DNA of 64,000 nucleotides from Cricetomys ansorgei (GCA_026225945.1 JAMJFZ010001816.1:4714501-4778500); one strand, 5' to 3'. Counted from the first letter of the stretch, positions 1-12,796 are shown. Numbers and translations: made by a program. Notes: generated from the sequence alone by a model not told the origin.

Positions 1-111
1 TCACTGGGGGCATGTCCTATTTGAAGGCCATAGCTCCTTCCTGTCCGTCTTCCTCTACTCCCTGTCCACAATGGGGTTGCCATGACCTTTAGAAAGGGAT
101 TTCTGTGGTTA

Positions 112-1102
112 AGGCAAAATAGCACAAGCCTATAATCCCAACACTAGGGTTCTAAAAAGAAGCAGTCAGTTCAGAAATAGGTCAGGGCTCTCAGTTCATG
201 GTTACAGAATGAGCACAAGTCTTTAATCCCAACTCTGAGATTGAATCACAATGAGGACACACCCAACTCTCGGGATATCAAAGCAGGTTCTAGTTTCAGA
301 GAGACAAAGGAAGTTCAAAGAGTCACAGAGTTAGACAATCTGAGGCAGAGACACCAAAGCAGTTCAGCAGAAAGAAAGTGAGTCAGTTTGAAGCCTAGCA
401 GAGAAGTTCAGTCACAGAAGTTGTGGGAGTCAGCAGAATCAGAAGAGTTCAGTCAGAAACAGTCAGCCAGCTTGGAAAAGGGTTTGAGGCAGAACAGGGA
501 GTGAGTTGAATCAGCTGCCCAGAAGAGTCAGCTAAGTTCAGAACAGCTCTGAGTTCAGAAGGAACTCGTCAGAGTGAGTCAGTCTCAGAGGCTGAAACTG
601 AAGCCTTCTAGGTCAAGGTTTATATCTTGATGATTAGGCTAAAACTGAGGCTAAAACTCTCTAAGGACTAGACATTGAATAACACAAAGAATAAATTGCC
701 TTTTGCCCTGAATCTATGGCTACCTGTTTTAGATATTCTAAAGAGAGGTTTATATAAACAATAAGGCACTCTCCAATAAGACATCCTATCTATGATGGTC
801 CTGAACCAGCCAAGTTGCTTATGATGGGCTTAGGCCAGCCAATTGCTTCAAAGAGGCTCGGATCAACTGAGCTTTCCGGAAGACACTTTCTTACATGTCC
901 AGCTGCCTGTAAACTGTGCAGTAAGTCCCAGGGTTCAAGCTTTCATGAAACATCACCCATGCTGGGGTGGGCTTTTGGTGGTGCTACTGATGATGATGCT
1001 TTGAGTTATTTCTGCTTCTGTAAGGAATCCAATAAACTCTTAAGTTCACCAAGATGAACTTGAGTAACATCCTTACTTTGGTCTGTCATTGATTTCCCAG
1101 TA

Positions 1103-1103
<1 letters not shown>
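112..1103 (+). mobile_element. Unclassified LTR-like interspersed repeat
   Basis: About 1 kb of sequence is rich in irregular GTTCAG/AGTCAG motifs and ends with an AATAAA-containing segment (CCAATAAACTCTTAAG, about 1030) before a CA repeat. The composition and terminal poly(A) signal suggest an LTR of a rodent retroelement. I cannot name the family and see no coding capacity. Confidence 0.4.

Positions 1104-1144
<41 letters not shown>
1104..1144. repeat. (AC)n microsatellite
   Basis: This is an uninterrupted AC dinucleotide tract of about 20 units, between an LTR-like repeat and a B2 SINE. Confidence 0.98.
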
Positions 1145-1148
<4 letters not shown>

Positions 1149-1275
1149 GAGGCTGGAGAGATGCTCCATGGTTAAGAGCACATGTTGCTCTTGTAGAGGG
1201 CCCATGTTCAATTCCCCGTACCCACATGGCAACTCCCAACCATCTGTAACTCAGGTGATCACTGTTACATAACAC
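1149..1275 (+). mobile_element. B2 SINE (partial)
   Basis: The sequence has GGCTGGAGAGATG, GGTTAAGAGCACATG and CCCACATGGCAACTC, the B2 tRNA-derived head and body. The 3' part is truncated. Confidence 0.85.
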
Positions 1276-1527
1276 TAATCCCTAGCATTCAACCTACCTG
1301 TGATAACACAAAAATGTTTCTGAGCTAATGAAACTAAGCAAGGAGAAGCTAAATGCTATGTTCTGGCTCTGCTGTCTCAATTTCTTGACTCTTTGCTTTT
1401 ACTGAAGATTATCACAGAAAGTGGCATCTGATTTCATAGTATACACCTCGAAACTGCAATCGTTCAATGTCAATCAAGTCCCAATTGAGAAATTTCATCT
1501 AGGACAGAGAACTTAGAACAACCATTC

Positions 1528-1639
1528 CAGCCAGGCCTTTAATCCCAGCACTCCAGAAGCAGAGGCAGACAGATCTCTGTGAGTTCCGGGCCAGCCTGGT
1601 CTACATAGGAAGACCCTGTCTCAAAAAAACAAACAAAAG
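1528..1639 (+). mobile_element. B1 SINE
   Basis: It contains CCTTTAATCCCAGCACT, CAGCCTGGTCTACATAG and CCCTGTCTC followed by an A-rich tail. Confidence 0.85.
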
Positions 1640-3128
1640 GACAACCTTCCCACTAGGAGCTGATATTCTTTGCTGCCTGTAGCCAAGGCATTAGATGGAC
1701 TGTTATGTCCTAAAGCTAAAAGACTCTAAACTACGCTAACTCTTATTACATGGTTCTCATCATTCATCTATTTTATTAATAGTTTTTATTTGAAGTTATT
1801 CTTAGGCCCTTTAAAAAAAAAAAAAAAAGAACCATGGTATAAATCAACTTTGTAAATGATTTGTAAAGAACAACATGATAAAATGCTTTGGAGCAAGATA
1901 GCAAAGACAGTTTCATAACATGAACGTTCTAAAGGCATAAAACTGTATGCCTTATTAACTTTGTACTAGATGAATTTAGCCCATTTTTTTATTGTACAAC
2001 AAAATTGTAGCAAATAACATGTGGTTGTCAGCAGCAGGATCATTACAATCTTCTCATTTAATCTTCTCATTTTCTCTGTTCGTGAGGAGGGACAGCTAAT
2101 CTCTCTCCTGCCGCTGCTGCCTGTATCTCCCTCTCCCAAGCAATCACTTCCCTGTGTTCTAGGATGATCGGCTATGGCTCAGCTTTTGTGAAAGAATTCT
2201 TGAACGTTCTGTGAAACTAGTGGTTTCTAAGTTACCTGTTGTCTGGACTACGAATTACTTTTTTCAAACTACGTCTTTCATAGTCCGTGTTTCCCTCCGT
2301 AAATAAATCAAATAAAACCAGCTGTTCTGGTTGAGGAGGTTGAGCAGGAGGCCAGGAGACACTACTCCCTCTCAGGTCTCCCTGTCACAGAGAGCAAGAG
2401 GCAGAGACTTTACAGAGGAGGGGGTGGGGTGGGGTCTTTGTGTGAAGTTTCTAGATAAACATAATGAAAGACAGTTGCTAGTGCATGTGACCCATACGAT
2501 TACCTCACTCATGCTGAAGGGATGCAAGCATTTTAAAGGAGAATATAGTTCAACCTCCCCCCAGTTTCTTTGGCAAAAAAAAAATCACTTGTGGTAGCAA
2601 TCTGTGACAACCTCTGAGGCATGGTTATGCAACTGAATGTGGGCTAACACGTAATCATGGAACCGGCAACTTCTTAGAAATAATCATGGAATAAAGATAA
2701 CTTTTCTATAAACTCCCTGAAGATGAGTCAGTTGATAAATTGCCACCATTAATAAGGGATGCAAATTACACTTTCCTTCTTTTAATTGGTATTTAATTTG
2801 GCTTTGTCTGTGAACATGACATGTTTTAGGAAGACGGGCTTACAGTTATAAATTTTTGATTGGTGTTTTAATTCAGCTATGTTAACCAACGTGACAAGTT
2901 ACAAAAAGACATGCCCATCATACGTTCACACTTTCTGAACAAATGGAGCTTTTTCCTATGTTGATTAAGGTGTTTTGGATAGCAGATTTCAATACAGTAT
3001 CTTTACTTTCTGTGGAGAAGGTACAAAAAGGTCATCTAATCTCTAAATTCTGAACAGACAGCAAAACTTAATGAGTGATCCCACAGATCTTAAACTGACT
3101 TAAAAACACTTGAAATAAGCTATTGATC
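1640..3128. other. Intronic DNA without recognised features
   Basis: AT-rich non-repetitive sequence within TBC1D4 intron 1. It contains only a short A-run (about 1814-1829) and a short A-run near 2575. I see no gene, RNA or repeat family. Confidence 0.6.
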
Positions 3129-3270
3129 CCAGCCAAATGCGAGTGCACACCTGTAATCAAGAGGCACAGGCAAGACTGCTGCAGCTTGAAGAACAGCCTG
3201 TCCTACCTAACAAGATCCAGGCCAGCCAGGCCTGCACTGTAACAAGGCTTGGTCGCCAAAAACCAAGTAA
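3129..3270 (+). mobile_element. Diverged B1/B4-like SINE
   Basis: Remnants of ACCTGTAATC, GAGGCA and AGCCAGGCCTGCACTGTAA followed by an A-rich end suggest an old 7SL-type SINE. Confidence 0.5.
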
Positions 3271-3448
3271 ATAAACACACAAAGAAAGAGTTTGCTTGAG
3301 AGGAAGGACCAATACTTATATGTATATAATAAATGCATCTTACGAATGCCTAAGTTGGGCGAAGACACGTCTTAACTGCTGTATAAACATTAGGAGAGAA
3401 ACTATAGATTGTTTTGTTGGTTCTGTTGTTATTATTGCTGTTGCTGTT

Positions 3449-3535
3449 CTAAGACAGGTTTTACTACATAGCCCAAGCCAGCTGGCCGCTGTAATCTCTC
3501 CCGAATGCTGAGATTATGGGTTTGCACCACACTGT
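3449..3535 (-). mobile_element. Diverged B1 SINE
   Basis: The plus strand has AAGACAGGTTTTACTACATA and GAATGCTGAGATTATGGG, the antisense of an old B1. Confidence 0.6.
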
Positions 3536-4250
3536 AGGCCTATTACACACAGCATTCGATTATATGCACATATAAGAGATGTGCAAATATGCACATCATA
3601 AGAGTTGTTATCACTTGCAGAATACATCATGGGTGCACCCTGTAAGAAACTTGGTCTATCCTTTAGCATGAATATGCTCCTAGCTCCATTATACAGATAC
3701 ACTTATTGAGCCTCAGACTAGTGACTTGTCTCAGTTGCACTAACCTGGCAGAAGGAGTTCTGAATAGTCTTAATGTCCACTGCAACCAAAACGAAAGGCT
3801 TTAGAAAAAAATAGAAAGAAAAAGAAAAAAAGAAACATAGCCAAATCTTGCAGGTGCCAAATAAAATCACAACATCATTTTTAGTAGAACAAAAAGGAAT
3901 AAAAATTTGTCCCAATTCCTGAGAAGTCACTGTGAAATCCTCCCAGTTTCAGTAGTGGTAAGTTATGGTTGGCCTCTTTAATCATATGTGACAGTTTGTA
4001 CTAATTAGGGGGTCTCATTGTGAATGCCAGTTTATGCTAATAAACTAAGTTAAAATGGGATTGACCACCCCAGAAAAAAACAACCATGGGACTGCAGAGC
4101 AGGTTTGGGTCCACATAAAATCAGCCCTACCTCCCTATCAGGAGACAGCAGGGAGCTAAAGATTTCTACCCAGTGACAAGACCAGTGCTGCCTGGCTAAT
4201 GAAGCTGCAAGAAAAACACTCCAGGTTCTGGTGAACAACACTCTGCACAC

Positions 4251-4294
<44 letters not shown>

Positions 4295-4484
4295 ACCAGT
4301 AGTTTGGGGTAGGACATCTGAGTGAGGAACATGATGTTAAATACTTGTGCAAAGTGTGTCCAGCTTAAATCAATCCCTGACGAAGGTGCTACCGAAAAGG
4401 TCAACACCGGAACAAATGAATAGGCCATTGTAGAATGGGATATCTCTCCCCAGGGATAATCCTGAAACACTAAAGTCTACCTCT
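3536..4484. other. Intronic DNA with a 40-base poly(A) tract
   Basis: The stretch is not assignable to a known family by eye. It includes an uninterrupted run of 40 A at 4254-4293 that follows about 170 bases of unique-looking sequence (from about 4080), which looks like a retroposed transcript or an unrecognised SINE on the plus strand. Confidence 0.55.
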
Positions 4485-4700
4485 AACTCTGCAGTTAAGA
4501 GCACTTGCATTCTCACAGAAGACCGGAGTTCAGTTTCCAAAACCCACACGGTGGCTCGCAACTGTCTGTAACTCCAGATCCAGGGAATCCAGTGCCCTCT
4601 TCTGGTCTCCAAGGATATCAAGCATGCACGTGGCACACATACATGCACACACCTATACCTACAGGCAAAGCATTCACACAGTTATAATAATTAACAAGAT
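4485..4700 (+). mobile_element. B2 SINE
   Basis: It shows GCAGTTAAGAGCACTTGCAT, CTGTAACTCCAGATCCAGGG, CCCTCTTCTGGTCTCC and the GCACACAT/CAGGCAAA tail. Confidence 0.85.
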
Positions 4701-5084
4701 TCACACTTAATAACATTAAACAACAACAAAATCACGTGAGAAATCTCATACCTTACAATGCCAATAACCAAGGCAAAAATGAAAATAAAAAAAAGAATGT
4801 TTTGGGAGATGCTACTATTTCTGTATTATTCATCCTCTGTCTCTATTGGGGCTTTCGACAAATAGGCCACTGTTCTGACATGTAGCTAAAATGTCTATTT
4901 ACATTCAGTAGCGGAGTTCTTTCCAACCTTTAATAGAGAGATACAAATGTTAGCACTGAGGATCTGTACATTCTTATAAGATACTGTGTTTGTTTTTTAG
5001 CACTCTTCACACAGAATTAAAACTGCATGCAGGATTGTTTTCAACTTTTAAAAGTTTTTTAAACAATCTTTTCATGCTTTTAGA
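4701..5084. other. Intronic DNA, nothing recognised
   Basis: AT-rich sequence between two B2 elements, with no gene or repeat recognised. Confidence 0.6.
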
Positions 5085-5283
5085 GATTTAGTTTATGTAT
5101 ACAAGTGTTTTGCTAGCATGTATGCGCATGTCTGTGCTGGAGGAGATCAGAAAAGGATGTCAGATCCCTGGAACTGGAGTTATGGATGGTTGTGAACTAC
5201 AATATAAATGTTGAGAACTGAACTCCAGTTGTCTGCAAGAGGAACAAGGGATCCAGGACCACTGAGCCAGGTCTCCAGCCCCG
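5085..5283 (-). mobile_element. B2 SINE
   Basis: The plus strand shows the B2 antisense: CCCTGGAACTGGAGTTATGG, GTTGTGAACTAC, CCACTGAGCCAGGTCTCCAGCCC. Confidence 0.82.
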
Positions 5284-5971
5284 TGCTTCCAACTTTGAAG
5301 TGGGAGATGCTATGGCACACAAATCCAACACAGTCTGCTTTGCTGCATTTACCCAGAGTCCTCAGAAAACACAGCAGCTGTAGACTTGGCAAAGCTGCGG
5401 GCAGCTTCGATTCGGCAGGCTGCTTTCCAGCAGAATTTATGGGGCAGATTTTGGCATGTTAGGGAAAGGATGACACCAGCTACAAAGAAGCAGGACCTAA
5501 CAAGTTCCCAATCTTTTTTCCCAGGGTTTCTTTCCTTTCTGAATTATACTCTGGAAAGCCCTCCGCATAACTACACTGGAAACAAACTCAAACAAAGCCT
5601 TTCTACGTATCCTATTCCACTGTCTTTCAGATGTGAGAATTAAGTACTCTCCAGGAAAAATGTAAGCATGAGCATATAAACGCTTTGCTGGCTTAAGTAC
5701 ACAGCTGCTTTCTCATCTACATCTGGTTCTTCAGTTAGAGAAGGCAGATGCTGTGCTATCTAACTCACCAAAGAGATCAAATCTTCTGATTTGTTCTCTC
5801 ACTCACCCTGTCTTTCAAACTATGCATGTCAATGGGAATCAGAGAATTCTCACAGTCCTCCTGTAAATGAGCTGAGTTAACCCATGCCCTCTGCTTCACC
5901 CATTAAATCCGTGTGCCCACTGCCCAAAAGCTACTAGTAACTGGTGGCTTTCTCATTCACCAATGCTTCCC
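5284..5971. other. Intronic DNA, nothing recognised
   Basis: Non-repetitive by eye. Short open frames occur but none resembles a known protein. Confidence 0.6.
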
Positions 5972-6386
5972 TACTTAGTTAGGGTTTCTATCACTGTGAT
6001 GAAACACCACGATAAAAGCAAGTTGGGGAGGAAAGGGTTTGTTTGGCTTACATTTCTATATCATTGTTCATCATCAATGGAAGTCAGGACAGGAACTCAA
6101 ACAGGACAGGAACCTGGAGGCAGGAACTGATGCAGAGGCCATGGAGGAGTGCTGCTTACTGGCTTGCTCCCCATGGCTTGCTCAGACTCTTTTCTTATAG
6201 AACCCAGGACTGCCAGCCCAGAGATGACATCGCCCAAAATGTGTCAGGCCCTCCCCCATCAATAATTAAGAAAATGCCTTACAGGCTTGCCTACAGCCCG
6301 ATTGTATGGGGGCATTTTCTCAATGGAGGGTCTCTTCTCTCAGGTGACTTTAGTTTGTGTTAAGTTGACATAAACTACCCAGCACA
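5972..6386 (-). mobile_element. Rodent LTR-like repeat (MaLR-type), about 415 bp
   Basis: The plus strand starts TTAGTTAGGGTTTCTATCAC, contains AGGAACCTGGAGGCAGGAAC and CTTACAGGCTTGCCTACAGC, and ends AAGTTGACATAAACTACCCA. This is the antisense of an abundant rodent repeat whose sense strand carries a poly(A) signal near its 3' end. I judge it LTR-like but cannot assign a subfamily with certainty. Confidence 0.7.
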
Positions 6387-6432
6387 TCTGTCCTCTAAGT
6401 CAGTTCTTATATTTAAAAGTCTGGGGTGACAC

Positions 6433-6635
6433 AGAACTGGAGAGATGGCTCAGTGGTTAAGAGCACACACTGGTTACTTTTGCGGAGGACCCAGATTCAG
6501 CATGTTCACAACCTCCTGTAGCTGTAGTTACAGGAGATCCAGTGCTCTCCTCTGGCTTCCATGGGCACCTGCATGCACATGGTGCATGTGAACTTGTGGG
6601 TACACACATACACGGAACTAAAAACAAATAGAAAT
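6433..6635 (+). mobile_element. B2 SINE
   Basis: It has ACTGGAGAGATGGCTCAGTG, GTTAAGAGCACACACTGG and CAGTGCTCTCCTCTGGCTTCC. Confidence 0.88.
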
Positions 6636-6654
6636 TTATGGCAAAGACCACGTT

Positions 6655-7060
6655 TTTAAAAATCTCTATAGTAGCTTTATTCAGAATAACCCAACCTTAA
6701 AACAGGAAGGCCCATCTGCAGTTAAAAAAAAAAAAAACAAAAAACAGTGACTAAATTATGGTATACATACCAAGGAATAAAAATGTTAAACTTCTGTTAT
6801 TTTTTAACAACATGACTACCTCCCGAATAATATGCTGAGCAAAAGAAGCCAACACAAAATAATGCCTACCAGATGGTTCTGTTTATATGAGGTCCAGACA
6901 CAGGCAATACTTACCTGTGATGAAGAAATCAAAGCAGGGATTTCAAGAGAATAATGAGAATGTGCCAGAAAGGCGTCCAGGAAAGTCTGTGTGCTGGAAT
7001 TTTCCTCCGCGTTAATGCAGATGACGGCAAGTAACATACAATATCCCACCGCTTAAAACT
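6655..7060 (+). mobile_element. Old L1 3' fragment (tentative)
   Basis: Diverged text resembles the end of mammalian L1 ORF2/3'UTR: TTATTCAGAATAACCCAACC, ATTATGGTATACATACCAAG, AATATGCTGAGCAAAAGAAG. No open frame survives. Confidence 0.45.
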
Positions 7061-7104
7061 TCACTTAGAAACCAACCAGACGACATGTTAACAAAGACAG
7101 ACCT

Positions 7105-7315
7105 AAACCAGGGTTTCTCAACCTCTGTGTGGTTGACATTTTAGAACAGATCATTTTGGTGGGACGTTGTCCGGCCCAATGTGAAAGGGTTAGCATTACT
7201 GTAGCCTGTCTATTCATTAAATAGATTCACTCCAGCTACCCTGGTTTGACATCCACAAGTGTCTTCAAATATTGCTGGATGTCCACTGGGGAATGAAATC
7301 ACCCCTGCTTCTTCA
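7105..7315 (+). mobile_element. MER5A/B-type hAT remnant
   Basis: The sequence CAGGGTTTCTCAACCTCTGT, TTGACATTTTAGAACAGATC, AAATATTGCTGGATGTCC and GGGGAATGAAATCACCCCTG follows the MER5 consensus, an ancient eutherian non-autonomous DNA transposon. Confidence 0.75.
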
Positions 7316-8871
7316 AAGTAAGAACCTGAGTACAATCAGACGATGACACAGAAATTAAGTGCTAGAGTCCTTGACCCACAAGAGGAACTTAGGTCTTCAT
7401 TAGACACACAAGATGGTGATGGGTCACAAAAGAACAGCCAAACGTAATGGCTCACACGCACAGGCCTGTCTCCCGCCAATCCCTCCATAGCACTCCTGAC
7501 TCTCTCCCAAAAAGTCCACATATCCTCTCCTTTGTTCTCCTCCCAGACAATCAGAGAGAGCCACCCCAACCCTTCTCCAAGTATACCTTCCCTTTTTCCC
7601 TTCCTACCTAGAATCCTTCATAAGCTGGCGTGCCAGGGGCCATGTCTGTCTCCACCCTAACCAGAGGCCTTCCCTTCTCTTCCTTGCCCCTTTTCCTCCC
7701 TCATCCTTTATCCCCTGTCCCCTGTTTTTTGTTCCCTGTCATTTGTTCCTCTGGGGCAAATAGATCTTCTTTGTGCTAAGAATCTGGAGTCTGGGTGTGC
7801 TCTGTGCCAACTCCGAGGTCCTTTCAGGCAGTATTTATCCCAGGCTGCCCAAGAGCAAGTGCATAGGATGCTTACAAACACAAATCCCTAGGGGCTTGCC
7901 CTGGAGACATTGTTTTTGTAGGTATAGGGTAGGACCTGGAAATCTCAATTGTTCAACAAACTCCTCAGAAGATTTATATACCTACCCATCTATACATACG
8001 TAGTTACGTGTTTAAATAGATGATAGATAGATGATGATGATCATGATCATGATGATGGTGACGATGTTAGATAGATACATAGACCGCCATAAGCAATTCT
8101 GAAGGGAGAACTCTCAGATTGCTCTATTTAATATAGAAAATATTTTGATAATACATGACAAAAAATGTTGCACAATTCCACAAGCACAGTAAAAGGCTAT
8201 TTTTGTTTCACAACTTAAAACGTAGATGAGTGTACTGAAGCTGAGATAAGGGACATAGGACTTGTCTGATACTGTCCAATTTATCTCTCAAGAGATTTAT
8301 GCCTCACCTCCCACCCCAGAAGCCTGAGACACTAAGGAATCTCTAGGTGTCACGGCTTTCTCTTGACCTGGGCTCTTAGAAAGAGAAAACATATCAGACA
8401 TTCAAACTGGGTCCTTGCTTCCTAATAATACCCTTTCCACCCTCCACAATCTATTTAGGGCCACCTCTGTCCCATCTGCTGTCGCAATCTGTGCCGGCTG
8501 CAGTCCCTGCTTGCCACTAGTTAACCTAGTTATCAGCTCCCCAGTCCGGCACACCTGCTTTCCCCAGCAGGCCTCAGGCTGGTCACTCTGGCCATGGCTG
8601 CAGTCCCAGCAGGAAGTTGACCCTGTTTTTGCAACTCCTTAGCCTCAAGGTCGTTCTTTCCACTGTGCTTCCTGTCTTACTCTCAGCTGTTCTTCAAACT
8701 AAGCAGTCGCCTTCCCCCAGCAATCCATAGCCACTCCCTGTGGGTAATCTTCCTTCTCATCCTCTGCCTCGCCTGTGTCTTCTCTGTGGCATCTCTGCTT
8801 GTCTGGATTTGCCTCGGGTTCCCTTTCATTTCACACCTGGCCACTGCGGTCTAATGGTAACTACTGTAGGC
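7316..8871. other. Intronic DNA with a short GATA/GATG repeat
   Basis: Mostly unique sequence, with a degenerate GATAGATAGATGATGATG microsatellite near 8017-8066. No gene or RNA recognised. Confidence 0.6.
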
Positions 8872-8935
8872 TTAAGGCGGAAGTGATGGCACAAGCCTGT
8901 GATCCCAGCACTCAGGGGGAAGAAGACCTTGCGCA
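8872..8935 (+). mobile_element. B1 fragment
   Basis: It contains AGTGATGGCACAAGCCTGTG and ATCCCAGCACTCAGG, the left end of a B1, truncated. Confidence 0.65.
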
Positions 8936-9086
8936 CCCCCAAAGACAACCCCTATCGCTACTGAGGGCTTTCGTCGGGTGTTGTTGTAAGCGTGTCACAG
9001 AGATCATCACATTTCTCCTCCACGATTCTGTGGGGTGAGTACCTACACCTCTTTAAATTGGGGAAGACTGGGTTAGTTACTCTCAT

Positions 9087-9390
9087 TGCTGAGAGGAAAG
9101 GGGGTAAAGTCAAAAGACAAAAGCCACCTGTGAAAGGAACCGTTTGTTTTGGCTCAGGGCTTGAGAGCAAGCCAGAGCTGCAGTAGCCTGAGGCAGCTGG
9201 TCACACCACATCTGCAGTGAGGAGACAGAGAGACAAACACTGGTGTTCGGCTCACTTTCTCCTTTTTATTCAGTCTGACACCTGAGCCCGAGGGCTGGTG
9301 GCACTGCCCACATTCAGGATGGGGCTTCCCTCCTCAAAAAAAGAAGCTAGGTGTGTCTCTGAGGTGATTCTAAATCCACTACAGTGGATA
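9087..9390 (-). mobile_element. Rodent LTR-like repeat (MaLR-type)
   Basis: The plus strand has GTTTGTTTTGGCTCAGGGCT, GCTGGTCACACCACATCTGC, TTTCTCCTTTTTATTCAGTC and TGGTGGCACTGCCCACATTC, the antisense of the same abundant family as 5972-6386. Confidence 0.65.
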
Positions 9391-10971
9391 ATGAAAAGAA
9401 CCACGTAGAGAGGTAGATCAACTGACTAGTTCTCCAAATTCCACCCAGACTGTACTCCAGCACAGGTGACCCTCTACCTTCTGATGCCTCTCCCCTTCTG
9501 TATAGAGTGAATATTCAGAGAAACCCACTAACAGAACTGAAGTGTGGGACAGGAGAGAAAGCCGAAAAACTGGGAAGCCAGAGTAAGGAGGAGCTCAGGC
9601 GTTCTCTAACTCCTTGTCTTGGGCATAAGAGAGGAGAACAGGACTGAAGGAGGCAGCTAAGTCACCCCACAGCTGACCTCAGTCGTACAGACTGCGCAGA
9701 CCAGCATACAAGAGGAAGTGCATTCATTCACAGGTGTGCTCCACGAAGCCATTAGCTTACACAGGGTGAGTCTAATTCTGCTGAATGTTTGGAGGCAATC
9801 AAGTGTCTGTCAGCAAAGTGACCAGAAGCTCCAAAGTCTGCTCAGTCACTTTTTCTAGCTGTTTCTTTTTTACCTGTTAAGATTCCGTGATATGTTGTGA
9901 CACGAAAAGAAACGTGAATAGTAAGTTTAAAAAAAAAAAAGAGGAATTAAAGACCATCTGTGCTTCTCTGTTCCTCCCTCATTCTGGAAAGAATTGTCAG
10001 TGAAGGGCTGTCTATGGATTGCAATTACCACACTACCCACCACACATTTTCCATGAATAATGGAGCTATAAATCACTTTAATACCACAGCTTCGAAAAAA
10101 TTACTAGGTGCCATAAACTTCGTGCCGCACCAAGATGTTCTTTCAAAGTAGCATGATTACATTTCTAAGCAACTTGGAAATCACTACGATGCCACTAATA
10201 GAACTTTTTAACTTGATTGAACCCATAAATGCCACATTCTTTCTAAAAATTGGAAAATGACAAAAAAAAAAAAAGGCACTACCATTAAAATTTCCCAATC
10301 ATTGGGTTCTGTACTTTAAAGTCAGATTAAGAGACTTCATTTAGAATATAACTCTAAAAAAAGCTTAAATTTTAATTATTTACCACCTGTCCCGAAACTC
10401 TTGCACCAGACACAGAAGTCTCCTCTCCTTGTGACCAGTTACTGGTCTGCTGGAATAGAGAGCACCCCAGCAATGTGCCTTTTCTCCCTGGGTTCCCTCA
10501 TAACTATCACGAGCCTCTCCAGTCTGTCTGTCTACCTGTCTCTGCAGAAATCACTTAAACCCCTTATTCCTGGCTACTAGCTTGCTAATCTCACCTTTGG
10601 TTAGCCCCAGTCAATACTGGCGAGGGCAGTGGGGCTGATGACACAGGTAATTAAAACACTGACAGCTATGAGGTTCTCATGGCCGTCTTTAATACGTAAA
10701 GAAAAATTAGCTTCTAAAATTCCTATGCTGACACCAGCATTATCTTTACTATTCTCGTAACAGCCGATCTGTAAATAGCCAGGCCAGTTTCGTTTCTGGG
10801 TCACAGACAATCCAGAGAAAATGTATTCAGTGCTGTGAGGCTCAACATGGTATCGCCTCCAAAAGCGATCAGCAACGGAATAATGCTATGGCAGACATCT
10901 TGCTTCCTTCCTGACAAACAGAAATCCACGGTAACCTGATAGTCTATTGCTTAGTAGATAGAAGAGCTAAT
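9391..10971. other. Intronic DNA, nothing recognised
   Basis: Unique-looking sequence with two short A-runs (about 9929 and 10261). No coding or RNA feature identified. Confidence 0.6.
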
Positions 10972-11440
10972 ATGTTATATCCTTGCTTCCTCATAAAAAT
11001 AGAATTCCCAGAAGATCCAGCTATACCAGTCCTGGGAGTGAGTATAGCCAAGGATTCTACGCTAGCACAGCACAGAGATGTCTGCACATTGATGTTTACT
11101 GCGGCCCTGTGCACAACAGGAAATTGTGGAACCAGCCTACGCAGCCATCAGCTGAAGAATGGATAAAGGAAATGCCACATCTACACACCACAGAGCTTAT
11201 TTAACCAGAAAATCAGAATAAAATTATGTCATTTTCAAAAAATAAATAAATAAATAAATAAATAAATAAATGGAACTGGAGGCCATCGTCTTAAGCAAAA
11301 TAAGTCCGACTCAGAAAAACAAAGGTCACACATATTATCTGACAGGCAGAACCCCGGTTTAAGGGGAGGGGTGAACAACTTGGGAATAGCAAGGGGACCA
11401 GAGGGAAGGGAACCAGTGGTAATGAGGGGCATGATTAAAG
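10972..11440 (+). mobile_element. L1 ORF2 3' fragment
   Basis: Text such as AGATCCAGCTATACCAGTCC, CAGCCATCAGCTGAAGAATG, GGATAAAGGAAATG and TGGAACTGGAGGCCATCGTC follows the L1 ORF2 C-terminal region. An AAAT microsatellite (about 11240-11272) has expanded inside it. The reading frame is broken. Confidence 0.8.
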
Positions 11441-11584
11441 TGTAAGATGCATGTACGAAAAGTCACAAACTCCTTGTTCTGTTCCGTTAACATACACTAA
11501 AGTTTTTAAAAGAAAACACTCGTGTCTTTCTCTTTCTCAGACTCATATTTTCTCCTCTCTTCACTCATATCCAACCTAGAAGGA

Positions 11585-11745
11585 TGGAGAAAAAAAAAAA
11601 GGAAAGAAGGGAAGGAGAAAGAGGAGAAAAGATACAAAAGAGGAGGTGGGAGGGAAGGGAGGGGAGCAGAGAAAAAAAATGTGGTAAAGCAGAGTCAAGT
11701 GTCCCTCCTCTCCCTCCCCCTCCCCCTCCCCCTCTTCCTCTCCCT

Positions 11746-11789
<44 letters not shown>
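11585..11789. repeat. Compound purine tract, pyrimidine tract and (AC)n
   Basis: A GA-rich stretch (about 11585-11685) is followed by a CT-rich stretch (11700-11746) and then AC dinucleotides to 11789. The long open frames here are low-complexity artefacts. Confidence 0.95.
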
Positions 11790-11790
<1 letters not shown>

Positions 11791-12796
11791 CCCTTGAGCA
11801 TCAAACTTAAGGCTGTCCTTACCACCTTGGGCAAACTGGCTGGCTGCCAAAGCAGCCTCAAAAGAATGTAAATAAAGTTTCAATTACATTAATTAGAGTC
11901 ATTTCCTGCGGGTCATCTCACTATTTGCGTCACTGACTCGGCTCTGGACTCTCCACGGCACAAATCATCCCACCTCTCCACCGCTCAAAGCCCTGCTCTA
12001 CGGCTGCAGTGTGTCCTGGACACGGTTCTTCTCCAGAGCCCTCCCCACCATCCCACGGCTGATACCATCCATCGGTATCCTCTGTGTCAAAGCACAGGGT
12101 AGCCCTGGCCACGCAACGACTGCAGAATGTAACTTAGTGAGCAGGGGCCCATGGACCAGCTGACCTCTCATGGAACTGTCCAACTATTGGCGTGCTACTT
12201 TAACCGCTGTCTAAGTGACAGACATTCATAAGCATCGGCCAAGCATTCGAGCCTTTAATATCTGTTAATGCACTCACAATATTGATTACTGGCCTATGAT
12301 GAGAGGTGATGGTTTTATAGCCACTCTAAGGAAACAATGACGACAGCAACCTTGATTTATATGAGGTACCAAGAAGCCAGGGTGGAAGAATAACTTTCTT
12401 GGTGGAATTTTAGTAAGTCATGCTATGGTAAATCCCACAGCTTCGGCCATTTCCTGGCTTAGGTTATGGATTCCTGGTTATAAGGGAAGGAGTCTTGGAT
12501 CTCTTGATAACAGTTTTCAATCACATGCCCTTCTGAGTAGGGTCGTAAAATCTCAAGTTGTCACAGTTATCTCCCTGGAATCATTCCTCTGGCCAGCCTG
12601 TCTACACTGCATACACCGTCTACACTTTGGGTACTTGTACAGCCCTGTTTATTAGATAAACTATGATGGTGCTTGTGCTCAGAGTATTTATTTTATTCAA
12701 CAATGGGGGAGTGATGCTGGCAACTTGGTTATGCTAAAGAGAAGTCACATAAGTACAAAGGTGAAAGTTCTAACTCAGTAAGAAAAGGGGAATTAG
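11790..12796. other. Intronic DNA, nothing recognised
   Basis: Unique sequence with no recognisable gene or repeat. Confidence 0.6.
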
